Positions 21,941-63,240 of a stretch of 64,000 nt of DNA are shown piece by piece. Within the stretch, counting starts at the first letter, position 1. Every line of letters starts with the position of its first letter. A model generated the notes under the pieces. That model was not told the origin of the DNA, did no database searches, and saw only the letters and a list, made by a program, of their open reading frames with translations. This stretch comes from Eleginops maclovinus (Eukaryota > Chordata > Actinopteri > Perciformes > Eleginopidae): assembly GCF_036324505.1 (NCBI RefSeq), contig NC_086350.1, positions 27,758,257 to 27,822,256 of the forward strand. Direction: 5' to 3'. The position numbers were made by a program, and so were the translations under genes.

Positions 21941-22919
21941 ACAAAAGGCTCTTGTTGGAGCCCTCTTCTATATCAGTTACCCCCCCCCCTCTCTGTTATC
22001 TCTAGTCTGTCTTTGGGTTCAGCTCTTACTCTTGTTTCTTCGCTCTATCGTCTATAGTGAAACCAAATGTACACAGTTGGTAGTAGAAAAAGTATACTCA
22101 TTCAATTCTGAGGTAACCACCCTAAGGACTGAATAGTGTGTGTTACAGTGAGCTTCTGGACCTGTATCTGGTTTTGCTGTGAGCTTGTGCTTATTGAAAA
22201 AGTTTCTGTTCAGTGAAGGTTGGACCGGAACATTGTGCTAGCCTTATACATTTTGTTGAGTCTAGGAAAAGGGGAATTCAAATAGTAGATTCATCTCTCA
22301 CACATGCTCATCTCCAGCATGTAAGTTATATTGTGAGGAATAAGTGTTTCTGGAAATGTCAATGTCTTTGTAGACTGTGTGATAACTGGCCCTAAGTGTG
22401 CTTTGAGCCTCCAGTCTGGAATGTTAGAAGTCTACAGTTTCTACAATCTGGTTCTGTTCAGGGCTGTTGTATCTCATTATTATTTCCCTTTACACAATCT
22501 ATAAAGCTCTAGATTGTGTTTATTTACCTGAGGCTTTCTAGGTTGCACTTTGACCAGTTTACTTTAAGGGGACCTTATGTGAAAGACAAATCTGAGTCAG
22601 TGTTTGTCCATAAACTGTGAATCCCACAAGTTATTCCTCTCTGATTGGATGAAGGACACACAGTGACCTGCCCTCCCTGACAGTTAAAAAAACAAGGCAA
22701 GCAGGCTGTCGGGTCCTCTCAGAATAAAACAAGAGAATTCCAACAGGGCTGTCTGAAACTGAAAATCACAGTTATAAGGAGCTGGAGTCTTGAAGCCTCT
22801 GGTGACATTGGATGAGAAAGCCTGCTGCTCGGGGTAACAGAAAGGAAACGTACACTTCCAAACATAAACTGAACTTCAAACTGTCCGCAGCTCGGCCAGA
22901 GGTGAAGCTCTCTTGCACA

Positions 22920-41435
<18,516 letters not shown>

Positions 41436-41502
41436 CTAAGCAACCCTTCAGCAACGAGACACATTCAGTGTATGTCTGAGTTGCTCCCGTAAAAATGTAC
41501 CC

Positions 41503-41796
41503 TTTAAATGTCCCCTATTATGCAAAATGCACCTTTTGCTTTCTGTTATACATAAATATGTGTCCCGGTGTTTAAGTAGACTCACAGTGTCAGAAAATAC
41601 AACCCTCTCTCTTCTCCTCCTTACCCACATCTCTAAAAACGGTGGTACAAACGAGCTGATCCAGATTTGCTGCCGATATGACGTCATATCGGAAATGTGG
41701 GCTAGCTTTACATTGAACTCCTGGCAACGTCCCACCACGGTACATTTCCCAACCTATGGTCCCCCATATACAGTAGTGAGCTGAATCCCCCCCGCA

Positions 41797-41857
<61 letters not shown>

Positions 41858-42017
41858 CAGAATCAGCACTTCAGGAACAGGGCTGAAATAGAGGGGGATG
41901 AGGCATGCTACAATGGGGGATCTGTTTGGTATTTTGAGCAAAACACTTCAGACATGTTTTGAATAGATATGGCCCTACAATATATTGTTCAAATATAGCA
42001 TAATAGGAGACCTTTAA
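41503..42017 (-). mobile_element. Repeat family X copy B
   Basis: Just past the cetp stop. Left edge TTAAATGTCCCCTATTATGC, right edge GCATAATAGGAGACCTTTAA: inverted ends. It contains a 20-bp perfect palindrome CCGATATGACGTCATATCGG (about 41672-41691) and a TG tract (41802-41856). It shares both terminal parts with copy A in opposite orientation. Confidence 0.82.
41802..41856 (+). repeat. (TG)n microsatellite within repeat X copy B
   Basis: About 27 TG units; copy D carries a similar tract at the matching place (63654-63720), so the tract belongs to the element. Confidence 0.97.
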
Positions 42018-43290
42018 GGTGTAAGTAAGGAAAACAAATTATGTTGCATTTTTATTTTGACCATGTTGTTTAGATAAAACCACTTTAAATGCAGATATTA
42101 CTGGTTATAACAAGATTTCACTGGTGTCCATAACCATAAAGTGTAAAACAGTTTGATAAAGTTCTAAAAAGCAAGGTACTACTGCTCTGAATACGTTGAT
42201 TCAGTGTCATTTTCTAACGTACAGAAACTGACCATTTATTTGTTTCTTTAATTAGCAGTAATTCACCCAAATATTTACTGATTAACAAATCTAATGTGGA
42301 TTTTTACAAATTCACATATTGGTTCTGGACCTTTTTTTTTAAATGTGCCTGGTGCTACAGAAAAAGAAAAACACGGATAAACATTTCAGTTTGTGTTTCA
42401 TACCTTGTTGATTCCCTGATTCCCTGATTTATCCGTCTGACAGTTGAGGAGTGTCTTTCAGCAGATCAGCTTCTCCATGGTGGTCGGGGTGGGGGAGCAG
42501 CTTATCTCCTGTTATTAGTTGGATCCAGTTGAGGAAAACGGTGCTAAACATCAGGTGTTTAGAGCATGATGTCTGAGCTGGAGTTCCCTGATTAACTGTT
42601 TTGCTCCTAAACAGTTGCTCCTCTCAACATTAAAACAGCGAGCATTGTGCTGTGGTCTTAAACTAAAAGCATCTATGGTTGCTCAGCAGCCATGACACAA
42701 TCAACCGAGAGACACCAGCTAAAGACAGGCTGGTGGGTTCTTCTTTGCTGTTGTCAGATATTTCCATCAGCTAAATGAACTGCTATGCTAGTCCCTGCAT
42801 GATCAGCAAAGAAGAGAGCCTTCTGATTGGCCCCCTCCAGCCCTGAATCCAAACCTACACATGAGTGTTATCATGTTGTTGCAGATATGTTTATTAGTAG
42901 TTTTTTTTGTCAGTCAAATTAGAATACTGATATTGTTATGCATGTAGCAGTAGAATAACACCTGTGAGATTATGTTATTGGATGGGTAATCAAAAGTGAA
43001 ACCAAGGGTCAGTTACGTTTGCCAACAAATGTCTGAATCTGTTCATCTTATTCGGAGATGTCCCAAATTGTATTATCAAGTATTTATGTTTTATCATTTG
43101 ATAAACTAAATGTGTCCAAAAAACTTTATAAATAATATATATAAATATATTAGATATAACAATATAATCCAAGAGACAAACATCGAGCATGACTACAAAT
43201 TGGATGACAATTTTATTTGGCAAATCTCTTGGGTATTTATTGTCACAATAACATCATCTTCTTCAATAAGATGAGCGCCCAGCACAAACC
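42018..43290. other. Gene-free stretch past cetp
   Basis: AT-rich, stops in all frames, no recognisable protein or RNA. Nothing supported here. Confidence 0.6.
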
Positions 43291-43299
43291 CCTGCATGG

Positions 43300-43445
43300 C
43301 CTGGACCGCCCAACAGCTCAGTGGTTAGAGCTGGGTGGCCATCTGCTGTGACCGCTGCTTGATAAGCCGGTTTGAATCCCGAGCCAGCTGAACATTACAG
43401 CTGGCTCGAATTATATCTTTAAAAAAAACCACTACATAAACCTGT
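43300..43445 (+). repeat. tRNA-derived SINE
   Basis: A box-like ACAGCTCAGTGG (43313-43324) and B box GGTTTGAATCC (43369-43379) at tRNA-like spacing, followed by a short body with a local inverted repeat (gagccagctg / cagctggctc) and an A-rich stretch. Confidence 0.75.
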
Positions 43446-43729
43446 GTGAGCAAATAAGCAGAGGAGGGGAAATAGGTATACAAATAAAAGACAACATTCT
43501 ATTACCAAATGGTATTCGATGGCAACATTGAATAAAAAGGCTTTCAGGACCAAATCTAACCTAAAAAAACAAAGAAACTGAGCAAAAATTCTGGTGATTA
43601 ATCGTCTTTATGCATATTTTCCAACTCTAATAGTATGAACTAGAATGTGTATTGGATTTAAGCATATCAGGTGATGTGTATTTGTGTAATCAGGGAGGGC
43701 GAGGCCTAAGGACATCCACACCCTACGTG

Positions 43730-44505
43730 AAGGTGTGCATAATCATTAGGCAGCTTCTTTCCCTCAGGCTAAATGGGCCAGTAAAGAGTCTTAAAAGTCC
43801 AACATTTGAACCATCTTTCAGAGGGATGCAGTACTCTTGGAATTGCTGATATATTGGGTCGTGATCACAGAACCATCAAACATTTTGTCGCAAAGAAACT
43901 TGTTGAGACTAAGAGAAAATTAAAGATCTGAAAGGAATCAAATGTGAAGCTACCAGGAAGCCATTATCGGATTAAAGTTAGCTAGTTGGCCCATTTCAGG
44001 TTGAAGATGGCCTCAAAATCAACTCCTGCACCTACTCAAAATCAACTCCTGCACCTACTCAGTCAGTTTTTAGAAGACCGTTTTTCCCTCATGTGGTACA
44101 GGAAGAGGTCTGCATCTTTCAGGAATCTGCGTGGCGAGCCAGTAAGGGCCTTAAAGAGGTAAGAATAATGACATGGCCCCCTTCCTAACCTGACCTAAAC
44201 CCTACTGAGAACATGAGGGCCCTTCATAAACGGGACATTTATGGTGAAGGGAGACAGTACCCCTCCCTGAACAGAATCTGGGAGGCTGTGGTTTATGGTC
44301 AACAGACCAAAAACTGACAGACTCCAGGAACTGAAGGCTTGGGACTGTCAGAGAAAAGAAGGGTGGATATATTGATATATTGCCTGGCGTGTTTATTTGT
44401 ACATTTTGAGTTGTTTGTTTATTATTCTCACTTTAACAGATGAAAATAAACAAGGGAGATGGTAACATGTCCCTTTAGTTGCATAATTGTGCACACAGAT
44501 ATCCA
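43730..44505 (+). mobile_element. Decayed Tc1/mariner-like element
   Basis: Left edge GTGTGCATAATCATTAGGCA, right edge inverted GTGTGCACAATTATGCAAC. Inside, scattered plus-strand transposase words survive (LGRDHRTIK near 43855, PDLNPTENM near 44195) among stops. A 24-25-bp unit (ctcaaaatcaactcctgcac...) is duplicated in tandem at about 44012-44060. Confidence 0.65.
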
Positions 44506-46812
44506 AAACCTCACTTTGACTTTCTTAAATATTCAGGTTTGAGGTCCATTAACATTTTGGATTGACACAGAGCCCTGTAGTTGTTCAATAATATATAATA
44601 CTAACTTGCCTAATAATGGTTCACACAGTGTATTAAAACTTAGGTGGTGTTCTTCCAGCATCACTGCATCATCCTCTTCTGAGCTCAATACACAATAATA
44701 TGTACAATTCCACCTCTTACACATGTGGGAAAAGCATTTTTGTTCCGAGGCTTTCTAGCTGGTTAGTACCGGAGGATTCTCCGCTGCAGTCCTCCTCCTC
44801 CTCTGAGCTCTGCTCCACATCCTGCTGCAGGGCTCTGCTGCCAGAGCGCTGCGCTGAATCTGCTGCAGCTGCGTTCAACAGAGGGAGGGTACAATCAGCA
44901 GAGACATACACTGTGTATATATCATGCATCAAACAGAGTAGGAACCAAAATACTTGTTTTGCCATTGCTTATTATTTATATTATTATCTTCAGTTCAGTT
45001 TACACTCCGATTAGCCTACTTCCTATTGGTTATCACTTCCGGGAATTGTCACGTGTGTGGTTTATTGGTAATGAGGTTGTGGATACAAAGCAGAGAGGGT
45101 GAATTTGCTCGGACACTTTGTGTTGACCGTGTGGTCTGGAGTAAGATGTGTTTTGTTTTGTTTCTTTATTAAACGACATGAACACTTACTACAGGCTGGA
45201 CTCTTCTATGAAGTGCGTCACAGCGAAGAGCAACTTTTAGCCTCTGAGCAGCATAACTCATAGGGAGTTATTGCCGCTACAAGAGTGATGAATCATTGTA
45301 AAATAAGAACTGTGAAAGAGCCATGTTTCCTGCTTGTCCTGCAGTAACTGTCGTCCCTTCATTAGACGCAGCAGAACATCAGGTGTCTGACATTTCCTTT
45401 TTTAGTAACACAGTATTCCAAAATGCTGTCCTTGACGAACATCACAATACCACGGTTAATCTGAGCCCACTTTGTGATACTTGCTGGCTGATTTATACTT
45501 TGGTCAAGAGAATGACCAACAAGATCCTCAGTAGCACTCCCTGCTCCTACTGTTAAAGCGCCTCTGAGCAAGGCACTGATCCCAGCTGCTCACTGAGCTG
45601 CTCGCAGGTCAGCAGCAGTCACACTGCCTGTATCAGGTGCACCGTGTTGGTTTTTTACCCAAACTTTATCGCAAAATAAAAGATGTGCGAGGCAGTGGAG
45701 TGACCTTAAGGCTGGCCGCACACCATCAGGTGTGGCCGGATTATAATCGAGCCTCTTCAAAACAGACAGAGCAGGAGGAGCCCAGGTGACACTAACAATA
45801 GCTCCATCCCACCAGGTGTCGCTAAGTCATGTGAGAGAGGGAGTCAAATAGCGACAGGATTAATATATACTTTGTTTATGTTAGTAAGAATGGAAACAGG
45901 CTTTTCCTGCTGTGAGCAGACAGTCATCTCGTCTGCTCCTGACTGATGCTTCCAAAGTGAACACTTCAAATGAATACACCAATAATATCCTCCACCTGAT
46001 CATAATACAGGCAGGAAGACAACAACACACTCCCATAGTGTGCTTATTTTACACACAAAATCCAAGCAATAAATCTGTTGTATTAATAACAAAACAAACC
46101 AGAAATGGTTCTCCAGTCAATGAAGGTATTTATGGTACTTCTTTATTTCTATATCCTGCCACTAGAGGGTCCCATTGGCTGCCCCTGCACACAACAACTC
46201 ACATCAAACCAATATCGCCCTTTTGGTTTTCTGGGAGAGATGGAGTCACTTCCTGTGGCATGTAGTGTGTCATTATGAGTAAATATCAAACAGAACCTGA
46301 AGGCCTGCTGTTTGTTTCCTCAACAATCGCAGCTGATTTACGGACCCTGTTAAACCTTCCAATCTCACAAAATGATCCACGAGACATCAGAAAGGACCAT
46401 CTCAATATTAATTGCATTTAGTTTAAGATACGGCTGCCACGTACATATATAGGGGACTTAAAAGGTATCATTACTGTACTTATTGGATAGACACTATTTT
46501 TCATGAACAAAATAAGAATATAAAAGCATAGTTTAACCATAAATGTGTCATACTGGGAAAACTGGGTTGACTTTGTAAAGCCCAATGGGCCAGATTTTAT
46601 TCCTGCAAATCTATAAATATTAGAATATTATCTTAAAGCGCATATTTTTCAAACTAAAATAACACTGAGTATCTGAAACTCATTTTCTGGAATTATGTTA
46701 TTGCTTGATTGAAAAATAAAACAATATTTAAAAACAATAGTGAAAAAACGTGATGATATATTTTGCTCTCCATACAGGATGTCTGAATGTGGACCTCCAG
46801 GACCTGTAATGT

Positions 46813-46815
<3 letters not shown>
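44506..46815. other. Gene-free stretch
   Basis: No exon recognised. Open frames on both strands around 44700-45010 encode low-complexity acidic or Ser-rich peptides without family resemblance. Confidence 0.5.

Positions 46816-46816
<1 letters not shown>

Positions 46817-46909
<93 letters not shown>
46817..46909 (+). repeat. (CA)n microsatellite
   Basis: About 46 pure CA units between cetp and the ovochymase-like gene. Confidence 0.98.
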
Positions 46910-46910
<1 letters not shown>

Positions 46911-48577
46911 CTGATCTGACATCCTCAATCCCTGGAGGAGTGGATCGTTTGGAAGTGAATAATAATGGAGCTGAGCATGTTGACATGGAGGAGTGACAGG
47001 CGGTCTTGTTTAGGGGAAACAGATCCGTCCTGTGGACAAAACATCTCTGCTCTGTTGTGTTGTGTTGTGTTCACTGACACTCTGACAGGCTGGGAAAACA
47101 CAGGATGATTGTCTGTCTGGCCTATTTTTATTATAACCTTTGTTCTTGTGTAAGATTCCAAAAATGATTTGGACAAGCCCAAACATGCATTGTTTATGCT
47201 TATTGTATCTGCAGTATGGCACAATTTCTCCTGACTGCAGCAGACTGATGCCTCCGTATTGAAATGATTATCTTTTAGAGATAGAATAATAATTCTGAAA
47301 CTGTTTAGACTTTAGAGACACATTTGATGATGGTGTTCCTGATATGACTTGTTGAATTATGAATCATGTGTTGATACACAAACTGTCTGAAGAAGTCTTA
47401 TGTGAGGTTTGAAATGAATTAAACACATGACATTTCTGTTGTGTTGCTGATGAACAGCAGGACTATCATGATGTGAAATGATGGTGTGTGTTTATGGGGG
47501 GGGGCAAACAAGATTGTTCAATTATGTTTTTTTGTTTTTATCTGTAACATTTAATTTGTGAGGCAGACTTTGCTCTTTTGATCTGTGTTCAGTGGTTGTC
47601 AAATATTTGTTATTTTTCACTTTACCTCACAGTAAGAACTGTTATTACCTTGAATGACTTTAAGTAGGATTCCATCAATCATGTAACTTAAACTAAAACT
47701 ACTTTTAGAAATCTGAGTAAAAGTTGTTAGTAGCACTCGTTTCTCAGAAATGATTGAGATAGAGACAGAAGAGAGAGGAGCAACAATATGATCAGTATTA
47801 AACCACAAATGACTGAATCCTCTCGCCCTTACACTGCAGCTGAAACGGAGTCATGATGTTTCTGTTTCTGAGGCTCAGCTGGAGCTCATGTTGTCTGGGC
47901 TCTCACTGAACGCCTGCTCCCACAGCTGGTTGACACCGAAAAGTCTTGAAGCACTACAGAGATGTTCTGTTCCGCGTTTCATCTTAAGTTTTCTGATGGA
48001 CACAAAGGAACTATTTTCCTTGATGTCTCTCATTTTTCTCCGAGCTGGATGACCCACACGCTTCTCTCTGGGAGAAGACCACTGTGGTCCAGCGCTTTGA
48101 GTCGAGGTGAGGAGAGTTTTCATCCACTGAACCTCACGTCAACACATTTAAAAAAGAGACCAAAGAGGAGTCAAAGGTGGAACAAAACCTACCATATGAT
48201 GTCACGTGTCGCGGCTGATCCCTCAGAGTCTGCACGCCTGCGTTTTCGTTTGCCTATCACTACGTTTTGCTTGTGATTTGTTCATAAGAAATGCTATCTT
48301 TAATGTACACGTTCCTTTTTTCAAAGAAAATTATCTAAAATCTATTTTTGTATTTTATTGCATGAAGATGGACATGCTTTTCTATGATTTTCTTTATCTT
48401 CCACAGTTTGAGTTCAGCTTTTTGCTTGGTTCTAGGTCACACAACGTTCAACATTACATTTGGATCTCGCAGGGTGATAAATGAAAGCCTATAAAGCAGC
48501 ATGGTAAACATTATGTATCAGTGAGGCATTCACTGAACCAACACTGACTTTCTCTCTCTTTATGTAGTTCACACATA
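46910..48577. other. Stretch downstream of the ovochymase-like gene
   Basis: Past the last recognised minus-strand exon; part may be its 3' UTR or hold one more short 3' exon. The minus-strand frame at 47875-48123 has no family resemblance. Confidence 0.45.
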
Positions 48578-58835
<10,258 letters not shown>

Positions 58836-59195
58836 CTCACAGACACATCTGAGGGCCCCGCTGGAGAGCAGACTGCTTCACAGACCTGCGTGTGTGTGAT
58901 ACTTATTAACACGCCCCTAAACCCCTCCCGTGTGTTCCAACGTCACAACAGAACGACCCGGAGTCATACTGAGTCAGTGTGTTGACACTCTCAAGGTCAA
59001 CTGTGTGGGGAGAACAGGCTTTCCAAATGTTTCTGTGATCCAGGGAGGGGGGGCCACCTGTTACTGTTGCAAATGTGAACCCATGCTGACAGGGAAGAAA
59101 AGCAGAGGAATAAAAGTGATGGCGTGCATGTCAGCTCGAGTCGGAAACCACTTGTATTTCCATTCCAAGTTAAAATAGACCTTTGTGGATGCGTT

Positions 59196-59202
<7 letters not shown>
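58836..59202 (-). other. Presumed promoter side of the ovochymase-like gene
   Basis: Upstream of the minus-strand start codon at 58835. A TTAATAAGTA on the minus strand about 65-75 bases before the ATG could be a weak TATA-like box. No other signal can be supported. Confidence 0.3.

Positions 59203-59283
<81 letters not shown>
59203..59283 (+). repeat. (TG)n microsatellite
   Basis: About 40 TG units upstream of the ovochymase-like gene. Confidence 0.97.
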
Positions 59284-59288
<5 letters not shown>

Positions 59289-59377
59289 TTACAGCATCAT
59301 GAAAAACTGACCTTTGGGGGAGAGCTTTACAGGATGGGCTGCAGGAAACAGAGCCCTCACCACATTCACTTTATGGC

Positions 59378-59380
<3 letters not shown>

Positions 59381-59456
<76 letters not shown>

Positions 59457-59460
59457 CGTG
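59381..59460 (+). repeat. (TG)n microsatellite
   Basis: About 37 TG units ending in TGCG units, 100 bases after the previous tract. Confidence 0.97.
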
Positions 59461-59629
59461 CGCGTGTGTGTCAAAGCAGCCAAAGGGGTTCAATTGATCT
59501 GTGTCAGATTTTAGAAAATGTGTCATTGTGTAAAAACTAAAATGTAGGGAATCGTTACAATAACTGATTATTACTGACCAATTGATGGGAAAACACAACA
59601 CTGACTTTTGTTCAACACTGAAAGTCAAT

Positions 59630-59708
59630 TTGAGTAAAAGTAGAAGTAGTCAGATCTTGAGTAAAAGTAGAAGTACTCAGGTCTTGTGCTTGAGTAAAAG
59701 TAGAAGTA
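59630..59708 (+). repeat. Short AGTACTT-type tandem fragment
   Basis: Two to three shortened units of the 33-bp repeat (gagtaaaagtagaagtactc) at the edge of the L2-type LINE. Confidence 0.75.
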
Positions 59709-59719
59709 TCTGATATCTC

Positions 59720-61035
59720 CTGGTGTTCCACAGTTTAGGAGCATAGTGGATAAAGGCTGCCTCACCCATCTTATTATGGAGGACTTTAGGGATGTTTAAA
59801 AAGCCGGCTGAGGAGGATCTCAACGCTTGTCCTGGGACATAAAACGAGAGTGACTCGGTGAGATATATGGGCCAAACCATTAAGAACTTTATAAACCAGT
59901 AAAATAATTTTCAAATCAATTCTAAAAGAAACTGGGAGCCAATGCAGAGCAGCTAAATCAGGAGTAATGTGCGCTCTCTCTTTCTGGTTCTTGTTAAAAG
60001 CCTGGCTGCTGAGTTCTGGATAAGCTGGAGCTTTTCAATCATTTTTTGGGCAGACCAGCGAAAAGAACATTGAGTAGTCCAACCTAATGGAAATTAACGC
60101 ATGAATTTGTTTGTTGGTTTAAAAATGTGTGCACTTAGGCAATATTTATTGGGTGTAAGAAAGCTGTCTTGGTTATCCTGCTTATATGTGCTTCAAAAGT
60201 CTGAATCTAAAATGACTCCCAGACTTGCAACTTGCATTTTAGTTTGACAACATAGTTTTCCTAGCCTGGTTGAACGCTCGTCCCTCTTGCCTTTTGGACC
60301 AACTAATACCATTTTGGTCTTGTTATCATTTAATTTAAAAAGTTATTACTCATCCATTGAGTGATGGCAGATAGGCAGGAAGTCAGGGAATATAGTGCCT
60401 TGGTGTCTTTAGGCTCGACGGAAATGTACAATTGTGTGTCGCCAGCATAGCTATGGAAGTTGATATTATGTTCCCTGAGGATGTTTCCTAATGGTAGCAT
60501 AAGAGAAGAGCAGGGGACCAAGACAGCGTCCTTGTGTAACACCTGAAGATACTTCATGTATATTGGACCCATGTTCTTAAAGACTGACATAAATCTGTCT
60601 CTCAGTAGCATATGATTTGAACCAATTGAGAGCACACTCAGAGAGACCAACCCAGTTTTCAAGGCGATTTAATAAAATGTGGTGGTCAACCGTGTAAAGC
60701 AGCGCTCAAGTCTCAAAGAATAAGGATCGATACTTTGCTGCAGGGTTAAGACGGAGATCATTCCTTATTTTTGTTATAGCTGTCTGTACTGTGGTTGGAC
60801 TTAAAACCGGATGGTTTTTTTTTCTCAACCTTGTTTTTGTTTTTAAATCTGTTAAGCTGGTTAAAAAGGACTTTTTCAAGTATCTTACTGATGAAGGGTA
60901 AATTGGGTATGGGCCTGTAGTTGCTTAGCACTGTGTTGTCAAGATTAGTTTTTTTCAAGATCGGTTTAAGAACAGCTGTTTTGAGTGCACTGGGAAATAC
61001 ACCTGTCTCCAGTGATGTGTTTATTATTTTCAAAA
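59720..61035 (-). mobile_element. L2/CR1-type LINE remnant
   Basis: Minus-strand reverse transcriptase pieces. N-terminal part at 60758-61033 (VLKPILKKTNLDN, LSNYRPIPNLPFISKILEKV). C-terminal part at 60330-60662 (LPLGNILREHNINFHSYAGDTQLY). C-terminal tail at about 59725-59900 (VPGQALRSSSAGFLNIPKV). The catalytic YADD box reads YAGD, and frames are broken, so it is dead. Confidence 0.85.
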
Positions 61036-61119
61036 GAATCTATTAAAATATTAATACCAATATTATATTAAAAATGTAATAGTTGCGTGGGGACAGGGTC
61101 AAGGCTGCATGTTGAGGTC

Positions 61120-61379
61120 TGTTACGGCTGTATGTATTCCCCTGTTTCTTTTCCCTCTAGTTCCTCTGCCCAGGAGGAAGAGGTTACAAGCTCCAGTTTC
61201 CAGTTCAGCAGCAGAAGGGAGAGGCCTCTCATCCTAGGATGCCTCTTTGAACATTCTACATGTTTAATTGTAATAAATCCTATAGATTTGATGATTTTAA
61301 AGGTGTCTTTTGTGTTGTATTTGGGTCAGTGGTGCGAGTTTGTTAGCCCCATAGGGCTACCTAAGGGTGGGGCATAACA
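61120..61379 (+). mobile_element. Solo LTR with perfect 5-bp target duplication
   Basis: A 260-bp unit, TGTTACGGC...GCATAACA (ends TGTTA/TAACA), flanked by AGGTC at 61115-61119 and 61380-61384. It holds an AATAAA near 61271, giving plus orientation. Five-base duplication fits Gypsy, Pao or retrovirus-like LTR elements; no internal region remains to decide. Confidence 0.85.
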
Positions 61380-61435
61380 AGGTCTTACTTTGTCTAACAA
61401 CTGTACAGAGTTCAGCTTCAGAGATTGTGCTGAAG

Positions 61436-63240
61436 CATAGACTGTATATATTGATGGACAGAGGTTCGTCCGTTAAAAGTGAAGCAAGCGCTAGTCCAGA
61501 GCCCCCTGGTGGCTGGCTGCAGTACAATGCGTAGCTCCGCCCATTCCCATGTATTTTCAATGGGCAAGTAACCAACTTTCTATGTCACTTTTCTCACCTA
61601 AAACAAATTTTGCATCCACAACTTTTTATTCGAAAAAATAGCTTTCAAGGTGCTTCACATCACACCACTTTTCTTTTTCCCGAGAAATTATTTTCTTTAA
61701 TGTTATTTTAATAAATATAAAAGGGGCGTGGTTACACTTTGATTGACAGTGCAGCCGCTTGCAACCTCCTTCAACATTTCATTTCATTCAGAGTAGCTGT
61801 AGGCTCGGCTGTAGGCTCAGGCAACTCATATTTGTTTTATTTGCTGTTATTACTTTACATTTATATATTGACAGTCATGTCGTGTTGTGCTGTTGATTGT
61901 ACTAACAGGCCATCTCAGGGGAGCTCTGTGCAGTTTTTTCGGTAAGTGAATATTAACTTAATATTAGCTAGCGAACTCATTAAAATGACGGTAGCGATAG
62001 CTTAGCCGCTAACGTTAGAAAGTTAACTTAATTTGACAGTAATCTATAGATTTTCGGACATCCTTGAAAGGATTATGGTCATATACCAACGAAAAACAGA
62101 TAGATTTGTATGTTGAAGACGCTCGGAACATCGAGATTTCTAATGAGAAAAAAGTTAACGTTAACGTTTAAATATTCTAGGCTGAATATTTAATGACAGC
62201 TGTCACAGCTGGCTTTGCGATGAGGGTGTTTGACGTGCTCTGTGAAATACATGAGGTGAAATTAACAAATAACATTATTCTTAGTGACATTAGGTAGAAG
62301 GATGGTTATTATTGTTATTATTTATGTATCTTATTTGACATTGTGCCAGGAATAGCGATCTAGTTGGCAATCTGTTACGTTACGTTACCAGGTTAATTTA
62401 CCTCAGCATTCAGCGGTACTATGCATTATTAATTTAAAGATAGAACTAGTCTAATCATTGTCAGTATATTGTCAGTTTATTTTATGTAACGATGGTGTGA
62501 TAGTTCTTAGACAAAGCCGTGTACGTGAAGGATTTCAAACTTTAACATTAACAGTTCTTGGTAACATTTAATGAGATTTAATGTTAACGTTATGACAGCT
62601 GTTTTCGCTATGAAGGCGGTTTAACTTCGCTAGCAAAATAAGCTGAGCCGGCAGACTTGTGTTCATACTTTATAGATACAGTCAATAGTCTATATATACA
62701 GTCTATGATACAGTCTAAGTGGGTGCTAACGTCAATCTTAACTTCACCAACTAGCTATCGCTACTATGAAGGTTAGCTTCTATGCTATCTAACGTTAACG
62801 GTAATGTCAATTAAGTTATTAGCTGGTAAACTGGTGTCTACAATCAAAAAATATAAGCTGTCTGAGGTGTATTTCACAAACACAGACAAGAGGTTTGTTT
62901 TACATACGTTACACTTACCGGAGAAAATCCAAATACCCAGACCGAACTGGGCACTGTAGTTTCAGCCAGTTTAGCCCCAGAGAGTCGGACTCGGCCTGTG
63001 TGTGTGGTGGGGAACGGACGGAGAAGGGGGCGTGTTTCACTCGATAAGGGGCGTGTTTCACTCGATGAGTGGGCGGGTCTGATCGCGACCTCCTCTTCAC
63101 TGCGCATGCTTCAGATTCTACTGCGCAAGCGTACTTCGAACTGGCTCCAAATTTTCAAAGATGGCGTCGCCTCGGTTGCTTCAATTCTATAGAACACAGC
63201 TGAATGGAGCCACTCTGTCCATCTATATATACAGTCTATG
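61436..63240 (+). mobile_element. P-element-like transposon with THAP exon
   Basis: A 1805-bp element with terminal inverted repeats CATAGACTGTATATA[T/A]..GATGGACAGAG (about 28 bp, one or two mismatches), flanked by a perfect 8-bp duplication TGCTGAAG (61428-61435, 63241-63248). Eight-base duplication and a THAP-type coding start are both P-element traits. Further copies of the end motif lie inside near 62660-62720. No transposase core is found, so it is a deletion derivative. Confidence 0.82.
61877..61941 (+). pseudogene. THAP-domain first exon of the P-like element
   Basis: ATG at 61877 opens MSCCAVDCTNRPSQGSSVQFF and runs into a good splice donor (CG|GTAAGT at 61942). The C-x3-C spacing and the FF before the donor match the start of THAP zinc fingers, found at the N-terminus of P transposases and THAP9. 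The exon that should carry the C-x2-H pair and the catalytic exons were not found in the element. Confidence 0.65.

Noticed and set aside
21656..21944. Tandem [14 protein letters not shown] peptide frames on both strands
   Set aside because: Produced by the 33-bp non-coding repeat units; no start, splice or family context.
22812..22919. In-frame upstream ATG extending cetp by 36 residues
   Set aside because: The extension is basic and would bury the signal peptide; the ATG at 22920 directly precedes the hydrophobic core.
43313..43379. Functional tRNA gene
   Set aside because: A and B boxes are present but no cloverleaf can be folded and a SINE-like tail follows.
44717..44965. Minus-strand acidic frame (SSEEEEDCSGESS)
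   Set aside because: Resembles acidic starts of transposases or nuclear proteins only by composition; no flanking domain, TIR or splice support.
45912..46265. 117-codon plus-strand frame
   Set aside because: No family resemblance, no splice sites or coding-like composition in context.
47875..48123. Minus-strand frame as a possible last ovochymase exon
   Set aside because: Contains no CUB or protease motif; the CUB2 domain already ends in the exon at 48601-48732.
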